Shown one piece after another: positions 33,037 through 44,694 of a stretch of DNA of 64,000 nucleotides (position 1 is the stretch's first letter; each line of letters begins with the position of its first letter). Source of the DNA: Epiperipatus broadwayi (taxonomy: Eukaryota > Onychophora > Udeonychophora > Euonychophora > Peripatidae); contig JAQFVV010012403.1 of NCBI GenBank assembly GCA_028023455.1, positions 124,001-188,000 of the forward strand. Direction: 5' to 3'. Made by a program: the position numbers and the translations under genes. The notes under the pieces were generated by a model. That model was not told where the DNA came from. It saw only the letters and a program-made list of their open reading frames with translations, and did not search any database.

Positions 33037-34895
33037 TAACGAGCATAGACGTTCGTTACATTGTTTTTTTTTTAATTTATTAAACATGAAAGTAAATTAA
33101 AAAGTTCGCATTTAAAAATTTTCTTTAAGAATTAAAAATTGAAATTAAATATCATCTTAAACTCTTATATATTAATTAAATCGCACAGATAATGAAAAAT
33201 TATTAAAATAAAACTTTATTAAAGAAAAAGTATTTTAAAACTAAATTTTAAAAAGATTTGGAGATGAAAAACTTTAAATTTATCTTTAAAATATTTTTGA
33301 TTTGGAAAACAGGTTAATTAATCAGAAATGGAAATGATTGTTAATTAGTTAAATGTAAACCAGCCTTCAGCATTTAAATGAAAAACACGGTCAGATAAGA
33401 AAACAATAGAAACTGTTGCAAATAAGAAGAAATCCTATGGAATCGGACCGAGCGAAAGGACCATCGCATCGGTGACGTAATGTAAATTCAATCCTTCACA
33501 TTAATATAAAAGGAAAATTTGGAAATTATTAATCAGTGAGTTATTGATTATTTACGATGTGACAGATATGTGTTAGTGGGAAGTGAAGGAGAAGGGATTG
33601 AAAAAGACTCAGTTCAATCCCTTCAGTTGTTATAAAAATGGGAAAATGAAACATCACTTTGATTTAATTTCAATTTTTAATTCTTAAAGAAAATTTTAAA
33701 TCGAACTTTTTAATTTACTTTCATGTTTAATAAATTAAAAAAAAAAATGAAACGTCTATGTCGTTCATATCAGTAAAGTTACTTAAAAAATGATCAAAAA
33801 AAATTTTACTTAGGGTTAGTAATTACGGTACACGATTGAGAAGACATTTACAAAACATCGGTTAATAATTTTACAAAAAGACTATATACAAAAAGAAAAA
33901 GAAAATGTTGACTATCGCTTACCTAAGGACCATTTACGTTTACACCCCTCCCCACAAGAGTTCTATTTTATTTTATACATTTTATTTTTACACACGGATA
34001 ACAAGCAAGTTATTTTATAAATTATTTATTTAAAGAAGGTTGCATTGAGATAAATATGTTTTAAGAAATAATGGGTTTAAACGTGTATATTTGCAGAACA
34101 ATTATAAATAAACTTATTTATGACTGATTGAAATGCATAAATAGGGTTACACTTAAGTAATTCCCAAAGGTACTCATCGTAAGGCACCACATTTCGATCA
34201 TAAACTTATGTGGCTGTGACCTATACACCTAAAAGCATAATATATATCAACAAAAAAAACATCAATGAACCTTTGACTTTTTTAACAAAAATTAGTTTTA
34301 AAATTATTTATACTTTCTCGTGTTTAATATATATGCGCAATTTCTTTCTGGCAGTGCTTTTATAAGATTTAAAATATCGACTTTATGTAAACAGATAAAA
34401 ATATTTCATTTTGACAAAATTTGCTCAGGGTATTTGTGGTTTATTAAAGATCGGCGAGTTGGTTCGCCATTGTAACGATCCAGAAAAGCTTTTATAATCC
34501 CATCTGTGCGAACTTAATTAAAATGTAAAATTAGAATATAATAGTAATTAAATGTAAATTAAAGTCAAAAATCAAAGTTAAAAATAATGTTACATGTTAA
34601 AATGTAAAACTAATACTAAAATAATTTTAAATCTTATATATATGTGCATAAATAAATGTTTGTATGCTAATTACTGGCAGTGGCTTATTTTATTTATTTT
34701 TTAATGTTGAAATCTAATTAGATAAGATATGATATTATTAAATCTCTGCTACTCCCTGAGCTAGTGACATGGGCTAATGACCGGAATCAAAATTTAAAAA
34801 AAAAAAAAATTTTTTTTTTTTTGACTTACGTATCTGCCTACTTTATAAATTTTTCTAGGTTCAAATGCCTAGATGGCGCCCCATAGTGCAGATTA
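33037..34895. mobile_element. 1.86-kb insertion that splits the right arm of the inverted repeat
   Basis: The arm sequence catcgaaatgtaagattg...gcatatat ends at 33036 and is repeated, almost unchanged, at 34896-34926 before continuing as ttttgctaaaaagag and gtggataaattgca. The left arm shows this text without interruption. The inserted block therefore carries a flanking direct repeat of about 30 bp. It begins tgtaacgagcatagacg and includes a second foldback (33038-33775). No coding sequence was recognised in its 1.86 kb. Confidence 0.6.
33038..33775. repeat. Foldback element with about 115-bp terminal inverted repeats
   Basis: Left TIR (33045-33150: catagacgtt, aatttattaaacatgaaag, aatttt-ctttaagaatt) is mirrored almost perfectly by 33660-33770 (aattcttaaagaaaatttt, ctttcatgtttaataaatt, aacgtctatg). 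The central 500 bp includes cggaccgagcgaaaggacc and repeated words of the type aatcccttc and aatccttc. No transposase. The high match between the arms suggests that it is fairly young. Confidence 0.8.
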
Positions 34896-35030
34896 CATCG
34901 AAAGTAAGATTGTGTATGCATATATGTATAATGAAAGGTTTTTGCTAAAAAGAGTTCAAAGTAGAGTGGATAAATTGCATTTATGTAAGATATTACAACA
35001 TAATAAAGGAATAAATTATTTTTCTCTTCA
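34896..35030. repeat. Continuation of the interrupted inverted-repeat arm
   Basis: The sequence gtaagattgtgtatgc, ggtttttgctaaaaagag, caaagtagagtggataaa mirrors the left outer arm at 32325-32400 (tatccactatactttg, tttttagcaaagacc). Confidence 0.7.
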
Positions 35031-35062
35031 CTAGCAAAATTGTAATTATAAATAAAGGATCT

Positions 35063-35248
35063 TCAGTATTCTGGGACCACCAAGCAGCAACAGGCCATGT
35101 ATTTGGACCTAGTTTGGCCCAAATAATTTGCACTGAAAAAAGTGACGCTAAAAGAAAAGTTAAAGAAGCTTTCTAAATAGCAAATGACATCAATGCCATT
35201 AATAGAAGAGAAGCATGTTTTGCTCTCTCTAAATAATGGACTAATTAA
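35063..35248 (+). pseudogene. GIY-YIG endonuclease C-terminal fragment, Penelope-like element
   Basis: One frame reads SVFWDHQAATGHVFGPSLAQ, IICTEKSDAKRKVKEAF, then a stop, IANDINAINRREACFALSK, a stop, and WTN. The pattern H-x-A-x-TGH followed by a spacer, R-K-V-K-E-A-F-x-I and A-I-N-R is typical of the second half of retroelement GIY-YIG domains, where the glutamate of KEA is near the active site. The two in-frame stops sit where Trp or Glu would be expected. It lies just outside the outer arm of the large inverted repeat, as expected if both belong to one Penelope-like element. A different region of the domain is kept than in the fragment at 18.9 kb. Confidence 0.68.
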
Positions 35249-36004
35249 AAATTCAAACTCATTTTCATAAATCGTAACAATCGTTATTTACAAGCTATGA
35301 GTATGAGATTCAAACATGAAATCTCGAAAGCGCTAAAGCTATTATAAATTAGTAAAATTATAGCTTTACTAATGTGAAAAAAAGTCGCATATTTATAATT
35401 ATAATCATAATAAAGGAAGTGGTGAATATGGTAATATAATCATCTTATTTACTAAATTGATCAGCCAATGCAAAATGATCATTTGCAGTAGCTATCTCAT
35501 TTATATATATATAGAAATTAACACATTTGGGATTGCTAATACAAATATCATTTTCCATTGGCAGAGCTGTTTAGTAAGTAAAGAGTGCTTAAATATTTAT
35601 TAACATTATTTGATTCATTAGTCAATAATGCAAATTATATATGTACATATTGATTTTTATTTTTAGAAAAATCTATATACACTAATAACCTTGTATTTGC
35701 AGGCTCACCATTTTAGTAATCCATACTTTATACAAATTCATATATTAAATAAAAAATTTTAAGTGTATGCTTGTTTATGAATATCATGATGAGTCACTTC
35801 TCATTTAGCCACTTTTTTGTCTTGTCCATACTCATTTATGTGCTCACCGCTATCTTTTTATTTATTATTCTACTGTTTTTAAATTATGTTAAATTGTGTT
35901 GTAAATGTTTGCTTATATATCATATATAAATGTTATATAATGTTTGCTATTATCAGTTTCAGATATCTATTTTGAAAGCATTGAATCAAATACAGTGGAT
36001 ATAA
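35249..36004. other. AT-rich DNA, nothing recognised
   Basis: No gene recognised. Confidence 0.45.
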
Positions 36005-36225
36005 AAGCCTATAATGTTTGAAATCTTAAACCAGATTCCAAGAGATTGTAAAAGACCCAGAAAGAGATCACATATGAGATGGATAGATGAAATAAGAAAG
36101 TGTGCAGGGATGATTTGGAGAAGAGAGGCTAGAGATTGAAGAAGATGGATTGAACTTGGAGAGATCTTCATCTTGCAATGAATTAATAATAGTTGACAAT
36201 GATGATGATGATGAATGTTTTAAAA
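36005..36225 (+). pseudogene. RTE-like LINE, 3' end fragment, copy 6
   Basis: The plus strand reads EILNQIPRDCKRPRKRSHM, RWIDEIRKCAGMIWRREAR, then after a stop RRWIELGEIFILQ, and ends in a (GAT)n tract at 36199-36214. The frame is nearly intact, so this is one of the younger copies, but only the last 70 codons are present. The minus-strand open frame here is a shadow. Confidence 0.82.
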
Positions 36226-36391
36226 GAAAATTCAAACCATCAATGAATCATTTTAAACAATCAATTAACATTTTAATAAATAGAAAATAATTAAACTACA
36301 ACAGTCACCATGTTCAATAAATAATTTCAAAACTATATGATAGTTGAAGGGTAAAAGAGATCAAATAAGATCCAATAAGAATCCATTATTT

Positions 36392-36571
36392 ATGTTGTAT
36401 AATGTGAATGAATAGCTCTTAACAAGCTTTTCTGAATATCTCTATCCTCAGACCAGATTTCTAGCTGTTGGCTTTGATCAGTGCTGATGAAAGCCAATGG
36501 CTGGAAACTGGCCTAGGGGTAGGGGTATTCAGAAAAGCTTGTTAAAAGTTATTCATGCTTATTATATAACA
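36392..36571. repeat. Foldback element, about 88-bp arms, 2-3-base loop
   Basis: Left arm atgttgtataatg, cttaacaagcttttctgaat, gttggctttgatcag is mirrored by ctgatgaaagccaatgg, attcagaaaagcttgttaa and tattatataacat. It would form a long hairpin if transcribed. No clear duplication. Confidence 0.8.
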
Positions 36572-37172
36572 TTTGTAGTACAAGCTTATTAAATTAAATT
36601 ACACGATATTTGACTTGATTTCCTTGCAAAAAAAAGAAGCCATTAATTCTAAATTCATCATTCTACTAATGCATTAAAATGCACATCAAAATTACAGATT
36701 TATGAAACAATTTCTTATGAGTACTTTTTAGTAATTGAACAAATTTATTATACATCCTTTGCAATAATTTAGAAAATACAAAAATGAATTAAAACAAATA
36801 TCAGAGCATCGGGTTTTATGGAGAAAAAATTTTGGAAACTACAAAGATAATATTTTAGCAGGGCTACTTGCAAATACCCATTTGCAGATATGATCTTGAT
36901 ATGGCAGAAATGAGAACCTTCTTACTTGGAACATTGTCAATTCTAAATTTCCCTGCAATAATCAAATTTATTCTTCAGTAAACACCAATGCCAGAGCATC
37001 AGAACTTCAACTATTAAAATAATTTAAAACAATGGAATCATTATGTGTTTAAAAACATTTTAGCTGTTTTTAAATAATCTTATTACTAATTAATTATATA
37101 ATCTACATTAAAATGTTATATGTTTCTGTGCTGACTGAAAGCTTTACTTTCGTCTATCAATCTATTCTAATA
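36572..37172. other. AT-rich DNA, nothing recognised
   Basis: No gene recognised. A possible TIR word, cagagggcgccaccag, begins at 37173. Confidence 0.4.
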
Positions 37173-39783
37173 CAGAGGGCGCCACCAGACCACTACGTGT
37201 CTGGAAAATTTGTTTACTGTGATCAGAATAGATGATGATGATGGTTTGCACCGACTAGACTCAGGGAGAAACAAGAGATCTTAAATTGTTTAGACAATTG
37301 AGACAAAAGCACAAAGACAAACATCAGCCAAATTAAGTTTAAACATATTTAATAAAATTTTATTAAGAGAAAATTAACTTATAAGAAAAGTTTATAAGTT
37401 AACAAATATGATTAGCTCAGGCGTGTACCAGAAAGACTAAATGCAATGCTCTGGCAGATCTACTGATTCTCTAATAAACAAATTTAAAAGGGAGGAAGCA
37501 AATTTCATTCAGCAGAGGATTCACTCAAACATTGGTTCTCACCCTCAGATACTTAAACAATACGTCCTTGAAATAGATCAAAGCCACCAGCGCCGATGAG
37601 CTTTTCGAGATCCAAAATTTGGTCAGACCCTGAATGTCCTTATATCGGTATGAGCTGCACCTATTACTACATTTAAAATAACGGTGATTGATCCACCTCA
37701 AGAACAACCGAAAAATATGATTGAAACGGAGTAAAACAATTAAAATTGGTGAATCCCAGCCAAACGATTGGCGAAAATTACTTTAAAATTAATAATTAAA
37801 GTCTCAATAATTAAAGTCTCAATAAGGGACAAGTAAATAATTAGAAAAACAGTTACGTCTGCCCCAGCATTTAAAGAAAATAAACTTACAAACAAATTCT
37901 GAGTACACGCTCTGATAAATTTAAAGCACACATAATAAATACAAACAGAAATTTATCGGAGAGTGCACATGAGTACGAAAATATTAAAAGTTTAAATACT
38001 TTGGCAGAATGAAAGTATTGCGCACCTGTAATTTAAAAAGGGATATATTTTATCTTCCTGCTGACAACTTATAAAATTACAAAGAAAAACAATTCTAATT
38101 TCCGCCTTCAGAGATGTAAGAAACGAAATCCCCACCTGCGGAAAATTAGACAATAAAGTCGTCAGCCAAAAGATTTTGGAGGTTTAGCAATAGGGCAAAC
38201 ATAGAGTTTAAAATTAATTATTGAATATTAACATAATTACAGGTAAGCATTTAAAAGGCACGACTGCCAAAGCATTTATAAAAATACATAAAAATAGAAA
38301 ACTCACTCGTCACTCTCCAATAAACAACAATTGAAAGCAACTTGGAATCTTAAAACTAAGATTCCAAGACCCACGACAAAATATTAGAAAACACAGCAAA
38401 TATTAAATATGAGGCTATATAAATTAGGAATACACATTTATGATTAGATTGAGTGGAGATTTAATGAGAATTAATTTACCCTGGGAAGAATAAAAGCAAA
38501 TAGTTACCTTTCGGTAAAACACAGTTCGCGTAGAGTGCGCACTTTTACTTAAGTTCATTTTCAGGTTCTTTGACCATGGCAAGGTAGATGTAAAGAGGTT
38601 CCGGCTTCTTGTATGTGTTTAAGGCATTACTGGAGCAAATTTGGAAGTCAGGGATCCATCTTTTGTTGAGTTAGCAAGCCATTCGGGTTTTAATAACACG
38701 TATAATATTTATCATCTTGTTGCAAGCGAAATGGTTTAATAACAGCTAATTTCCCTTAAGAATTTAAATGTCTGAACTGATATAAACTTTCACTTGAGAA
38801 ATAGCTTGTCTAGTTACGAATAATGAATTAACTAACTCTCCAAATTTTCGGGGCTATTTATACGTTGCTCCATTTCCCGCGAAACACTTTCCTTGTTGTC
38901 CAATTTCTATGCCTTAGGCAGGGCAAATATTAATCTCCCACTCAATCTATCTAAGAATTCGACCCAGGGATTATTGAAATGAAAACAACTACACAAAAAT
39001 CAAATCTCCACTCTTTAAAATAAAAGCCACAGGAATGTAATTAGCTAGGTTGCTTGTTTTTTAATTAATTGATTTAAAGTAAAAACAAGCGGTATAAGAA
39101 AATTATTTTAAAATAAATCGATAACACTGAATGTATTTTGATACACGTATTCTTTTTAAATAATAATAAAAATTTAAACATTAAACGTTTTAACAAAATT
39201 AAGTTTAGTGAAGATTAAAACTTAATCGGATTTCAATCATGTTCAGTTTCATTTCCTTAAAAAATAATACCTCAATAATTCTATTTCTTTAAAAATGCAT
39301 ACATTTATAATAAAGTGACACTATAGATTACTTCTGTTTATTTCTAAATATTACAATGTAGAATTTATCCACGTTAAATTAAGTTTGACTATTTAGTCTC
39401 CATAGCTTGGGTATTTCTGACTAATGAATAATACAAAATTTGGTAATATATCTAAAATATTTCATTATATAATGGCTAGTGTATTAGTCTAACATGATAA
39501 AAATTTGAGATTCAAAATCAGAATGGGGTTGATCATGTACAAACTTAGAATAGTTACATGTAGTTGGCCTATAGACAATCCAGCTAGTCATTTACTTTAG
39601 TGAGTACATGGATATTAAGTTAAAGATAAAGTCTACTTGGCGGGGGTCTAGCGCCCCTGTTGTTTTGCCCGTCAATGTTGTTTCTCAGGTGCCCGACCGT
39701 GTCCCGTGGCGTTTTAAAAAGTCATGTTTTTGAAAGATGCACGATGTAATGCTATTTTGATATCAAAAATAGCATAAAATGAT
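37173..39783. other. Less AT-rich unclassified DNA
   Basis: This 2.6-kb tract starts with cagagggcgccaccagacc and has more CG dinucleotides than its surroundings. Short minus-strand frames at 37525-37707 and 37740-37931 have no recognisable domain. It may be the interior or flank of the decayed hAT element at 40.5-42.4 kb, or an older retroelement. Confidence 0.35.
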
Positions 39784-39841
39784 TGTTAAATTATATATTA
39801 TTTCATACAAATGGTTTGTATAAATAATATATAATTTAACA
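39784..39841. repeat. 58-bp near-perfect palindrome
   Basis: tgttaaattatatattat on the left is mirrored by ataatatataatttaaca on the right, around tacaaatggtttgta. Confidence 0.85.
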
Positions 39842-39851
39842 CCAATTAGAT

Positions 39852-40105
39852 GTTAGAAAAATTTGCAGAAATTTTAAAAATAATGTGTTTGTTAAAAATA
39901 GACAGAGTGATTCAAAATATATATATAATAAATTAAAAAAATAATGTTTGAGATTAAAATATTTAAATGTTTAAAATAATTTTGAAAACTTTACATATTT
40001 TAATCTCAAATATTTTTTTTAAATTTCATATTTATTATTTGCATCACTGTCTGTTTTAACAAACCCTATTTTTAAAATTTTGCTAATTTTCTAACCTCAA
40101 ATTAT
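39852..40105. repeat. Foldback element, about 115-bp arms
   Basis: Left arm gttagaaaaatttgc, gtttgttaaaaatagacag, gtttgagattaaaatatt is mirrored by atattttaatctcaaat, ctgtctgttttaacaaac and gctaattttctaac. The small palindrome just upstream and this foldback are bracketed by the similar words cccgtcaatgttg (about 39669) and ccggtcaatggtg (about 40249). Confidence 0.8.
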
Positions 40106-40554
40106 GCAAATATTAGCAAATTAATAATAAATTTACAATTATAAATGAAATAATTTAAAAGATAATATTACAAACATACATATTTAATTTATTATTATTA
40201 ATTCGCTATATCTATATACGCCCATATAACCAATTTTTAATCAGCCCCCCGGTCAATGGTGTCCCATTTTACCAATGTTAAAATCTGGTCACTTTAAGTA
40301 TACCACCTACTGTTATAAATATTAGTGTACAAAATCTTTCTAAGGAAACAAACAAGCAATGTAAATAAATAATTTTAATATTAAAAAAAATACAGTTAAA
40401 AAGTAAATGCATACAACATGTTAATAATTTTATACTCCTTGACTTCATATTAATAAACCTTGATATGATTGTATTTATTTCAGTTCTGCAAATATCATTT
40501 TCAATAGCATTATGCCAAATTACAACCTTTTGTGCATAGTTGTTCTCAAGTAAG
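40106..40554. other. AT-rich DNA downstream of the hAT remnant
   Basis: Contains cagccccccggtcaatgg at about 40242, which could be a hAT-type end (CAG...), but no matching inverted end was found. Confidence 0.35.
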
Positions 40555-42406
40555 TTTTAATTAATTTTAACTAGAAAAGGCGTTCACCCGAACACTAACA
40601 GTAATGTAATAATATTCTTAAAGCTATTGATAAGTTTGGCTAGATAAATATTGAAACTATAAAATTAAGTGTTGAAGGGTTTTGAGAATTTAAACCTTTT
40701 GAAAAATATCTCAAAAGCATAATTATGATAAATCTGTAGCATTAATACTTTACTGTTATCAATTTAAATATTTTCTAAATCTTGTTGTGAATCGCCTTAT
40801 TAATTTCGATATTTATATAGAAATAATATATAACGCTCGGGAGTTCAAGCGTTCTGTTAAAGAATTCGCTACCAAGGTAAGTTTATTTTAATTTTCTTCA
40901 GGTATTTGAGGTGTTTAGTCCTGATGCCGTAATCAATTGCTTTTCGTTGTCACTCTTTGGCAGTTTTAAATCTTTCCCCATCAACCTCTTCGCTAAGTTC
41001 ATCTGCAATTTGAGAGTTTTGAAATTGAATCGATCGTATCGTAAAAATTATTTAGTTTGCGATCGTTCTAAAGCAGTGAAGTTCATATTTACTTTGGAGC
41101 TTTACTGACGGTTATTCATAAATATCTGCATATTAAGAAAAAATGAATCCTTAAGGTAGTGCAGTGATGGCTTCGTGAATTCTCTATTAAAAGTTGTGTT
41201 CATATTTCAGAGTGCCATAAATTTCCCAACTGATACGTGAGGCCGGTTGCATCATTCTGCTTTCCCATCGTGTTTCTGATGGTTGTTTTAGAGTTAAAGT
41301 TTAATAAATTTTAAAAGTTGACCACCTTTATAAGATGTGAAAAAAAGTAATTTTTGACTTGCAAAAAAGTACTACTGTTTTATGGTTAAAGTGGCGCCAT
41401 GGTTAAATCGGTTTTGGTTAAATCAATTTGCCGCCTGCCTCGTTGGCCCCATTATCACCTTGCTGGTCTTCAGATCTCCATTTTCCAGTTGTTCATTGTT
41501 GTACAAACCTCTCCAGTGGAATCGTTATATCATGAACCTAAGTTTTCTCTAATTTACGTTCCATATTACAAACAGTAATAATTATGGTCTTGTTCAGTTT
41601 ACTTGCATCTGGTGTACAATCTAAAATAATAGATAATATTTGGATTCTTTATTGATAATAAAATGTTTCCCTAATTGCTGTACTAAAATTCCATAATTCT
41701 TTGGCTACTTTGCTCAATAAGTCCATTGTTTTGATCAGCCCTCTCACATGATTTTCCATACGGGATCAAACAAATAATTCAATTAATTTTAAAAATCGAT
41801 TTTTGTATAATTATCAGTGATCCATGCAATTTGCTACCATTTGATAATTTCAATCATTCAACCCAAGTTCTTTTCCTTCAAAATTGAGTGAACAGTATGT
41901 TTTAATCTTTCTCATTCTTCATTCAAACTTCGTGACACATTCCGTGAAGTGTTAAATTCTCTGTCCTTCTAGAGGATCAGTAGTCAAACTTTGCAACAAG
42001 AAATACGTTCAATTTGATAAATAAGCCTTGAAACTCTTCTCCGTTTTCCTTTTCTATTATAATACATCAGAAAATCCCTGTAATGTTGGATATATAATAC
42101 TTTCTTTTGACCCTTTCACTAAATACGTGTTTGTCTCGTTTTATTCCTTCAGCTGACTTCTAAATTTGTCCTTGTATGATATTGGCCATGTGTTGTCCTT
42201 AACTGTTTCTTACTAAAATCTTGTTCAATATTTCAACGTTCCCTGTGATCTAGTGTGTGCGTTCTGGTTCTTGTTGAGTATAAGCTATTTCAGAAGCGTT
42301 GATATTTTAAGATATTTATTAAGTGATCCCTTTGTTTTAATGTTTGCTATTTTTCAGCTTGGCGTTCGTTTGTGCACCGGATAGTTTTTCTTAGTTTTGA
42401 TTCCAT
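40555..42406 (-). pseudogene. Decayed full-length hAT transposase (ZMYM1-like / DUF4371 type)
   Basis: Broken minus-strand frames follow the order of hAT transposases related to ZMYM1-like proteins. A start ATG near 42406 is followed by SGAQTNAKLKN-like text; NGEEFQGLFIKL lies further on, where the family has NGEE...W. Then ILDCTPDASKLNKT (about 41580-41625) matches the RNase-H-like block IxLDxTPDxS, and QQGDNGANEAGGK (about 41430-41470) matches the GQGYDNGANMxGK block. LSEEVDGERFKTAKE lies near 40985, and ALRILL...SGERLF-stop-LKLI (about 40559-40625) matches the terminal dimerisation motif (A)LRILLTxPVxxxSxERSFSKLK. Many stops and frameshifts make it inactive. Known members cut and paste DNA in the nucleus with 8-bp duplications. 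The element ends are uncertain. Confidence 0.75.
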
Positions 42407-43375
42407 ATTACTTTTACTCATGAGGCACTTTAAAATAATTTTCAAATGTAATAAATAAATAAATACGGCCTAATTTATATATTTCACATGTATCTTAATA
42501 CTAAGTTATATAGCAAAGTCATCTTGAAACACTCTATGCGCGGAGGAAGAAGTTGTTTAACGTTTACCTAAAAGGCGCTAATAAATTGGAAATATTCAGC
42601 CTGACATTAAAAATGTCGGTTTAAAATACTCAGTGTCCAGTTTTTCCTGTTGAACTTTAGTTTACCTTGGCAAGTTTCTTTGTTATCAAATTTTCTAATT
42701 AACCAGGTGGCCTGCCAGGCTGATTTGCGTTCAATGAAAATTTCCTGGGATTATAATTATTGTTTACAAGTTCTTACTAAGATTTTAAAATTGGAAAACA
42801 TCTAAGCAAACGTATGTAATTAATTTGCAAACCTAATTAGTATGCAGAAAAAATAGACTTTTGGATTAAAATATATAAAATAAAAATAAAGAAATTATAT
42901 TAAGTTTACTGATTATACCTATAATATATTTAATCGTTGAATATTTATATCAATTATTATTTAAAAAAAAATTAAAAATGTTTTATTTTGAATATATATC
43001 GTTTCTTAGATTTCAAAATTATTAGATCAATATAACATACATACATAAGTTCTAATTTATAATACTTTTAGTGTGTGTTTATTTATATTTTTAGCAGAAA
43101 GTTACTTATAGTTTACTATAAGAGTACTATATATATAAAATTCAATATGAAATTTGTAATATAATAAACTTTATGTTAGTTTATTGTTATGATAAATAAT
43201 GTTTGATTGTTTTATTTTTTAATATTAAGCAGCTTGTGTGCCGCTTTGTGTGTCATTTAATAAGATATAATATGCTTCATATGATTTTCAATAATCTACT
43301 CTCAATAATTTTTGTAAATAAAATTTAGAATAATATTTTAAATGTGAGTATTTTGTTAGTAGAGTTTTAATTTCT
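42407..43375. other. AT-rich DNA upstream of the hAT remnant
   Basis: No frame recognised. It could include the 5' non-coding part of the hAT element. Confidence 0.4.
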
Positions 43376-43470
43376 CAGGATGGCGCCTTCTTTTTAGATC
43401 TAATCTCTCAGTGATGGCGCCTCTTCTCCACATCTAATGTTATCGCTCGCGCCCTCTACTTAATTCTAAA
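43376..43470. repeat. Degenerate tandem motif with ggcgcc cores
   Basis: Two to three units of about 34 bp: caggatggcgccttct...agatctaatctct, cagtgatggcgcctct...catctaatgtt, then cgctcgcgccctcta. The last resembles the inverted form of cagagggcgcc at 37173. These may be subterminal repeats of the hAT element. Confidence 0.5.
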
Positions 43471-44694
43471 TATGTGGAAATTGTTTTTTTTTTTTTTTTG
43501 GAATTAGTAAGGGGAATTAAAGAAGAGGTTAGTTGAACATCACTAATGTGCTAATTTCATGGTTTATGGCCCATTAGAATAAAAACCAATGCTTATTTGC
43601 ATGTTTAAAAAACATATGTCAAGATCTAAAATTGTAATAAATGACTTTTTAGACTGATTTTTCTAAGAACAGCATAAAGAAATTTGTTTTCTTTCAATAT
43701 TATATACTAATGATCTGATTCTATTACTTTATTATATTTTTTGAATCCATCGGATCTAATCCAATTAAAAATTCTGAAGATAATTAATACAAAAAATATA
43801 TATTTTCAAACACACACTTATAAATGTAAAATTCTTTGTTAATTATTCAGTAATGTTTTCTCCCACTTCATTTGACAAAAATTTCATTGTATTATTAAAT
43901 AACCAATGTTTATATTTGAAGGTTGTGAACTCGTCACGTGATTACATTTCCCTTATTATTTTATATATTGTTAATTTACAAATGTCAAAATAAACAAAAC
44001 CTTATATATGTAAAATAAGCAAATACTTCATGAAAAAACAAAAAGGGAAGAAATAATTAATATATTTATATCACTTTTCTACTTAAACCTCACCTTAACA
44101 GATTTTTTTTTTTAAAATGCTGACAGAGTAAATATTTATATAAATTCTAATATATGGAATATAAAATAAAAATGAACAATAATCACTTTTATACGGCTTC
44201 TTGAGAAAAATAAACAAGGGAAAGCAATCATATAGATGAAGATAAAAACAATAAATATAATTTGCAAATGCTGGATTTGTGTAGAATTATAAAATACGAG
44301 TTAATTATAAAAAGTATACGTTTCTCGAGCTCTAATATTTGCCACTAACATTAAGATGGGAAATAATGGAAACATAATAATAACTTGTATTAATATAAAT
44401 ATTTAAAACTCACATATATGAATATTCATAATAAAGAGACATTAATGTATTTTAAAATTGTTTAAAGGTTTGTGACAATGATATTTTGCTTATAGTTATA
44501 TGTGAAGTATTTCCGTCATATAATTAAATTGTTAAATGTTTTTAAAATATTGCATAAACATTATTTGCACTTTTTTCTAAATACATTAAACAGTTATTAA
44601 TGACACCCTTAAAACAGAAACGCTCCCGATACAGTATCCAATGCAAAACATAGTAATTAATAAATGCTAAAAGGTTTCCACATCAAAATCCCTA
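43471..44694. other. AT-rich DNA, poly(T) tract
   Basis: A T run of about 17 at 43483. No gene recognised. Confidence 0.45.

Noticed and set aside
33038-34895. LTR retrotransposon beginning TGTAACG
   Set aside because: The start looks LTR-like and tgtaacgatcc recurs near 34.47 kb, but there are no long direct repeats, primer-binding site or gag-pol sequence; the clear structure is an inverted repeat.
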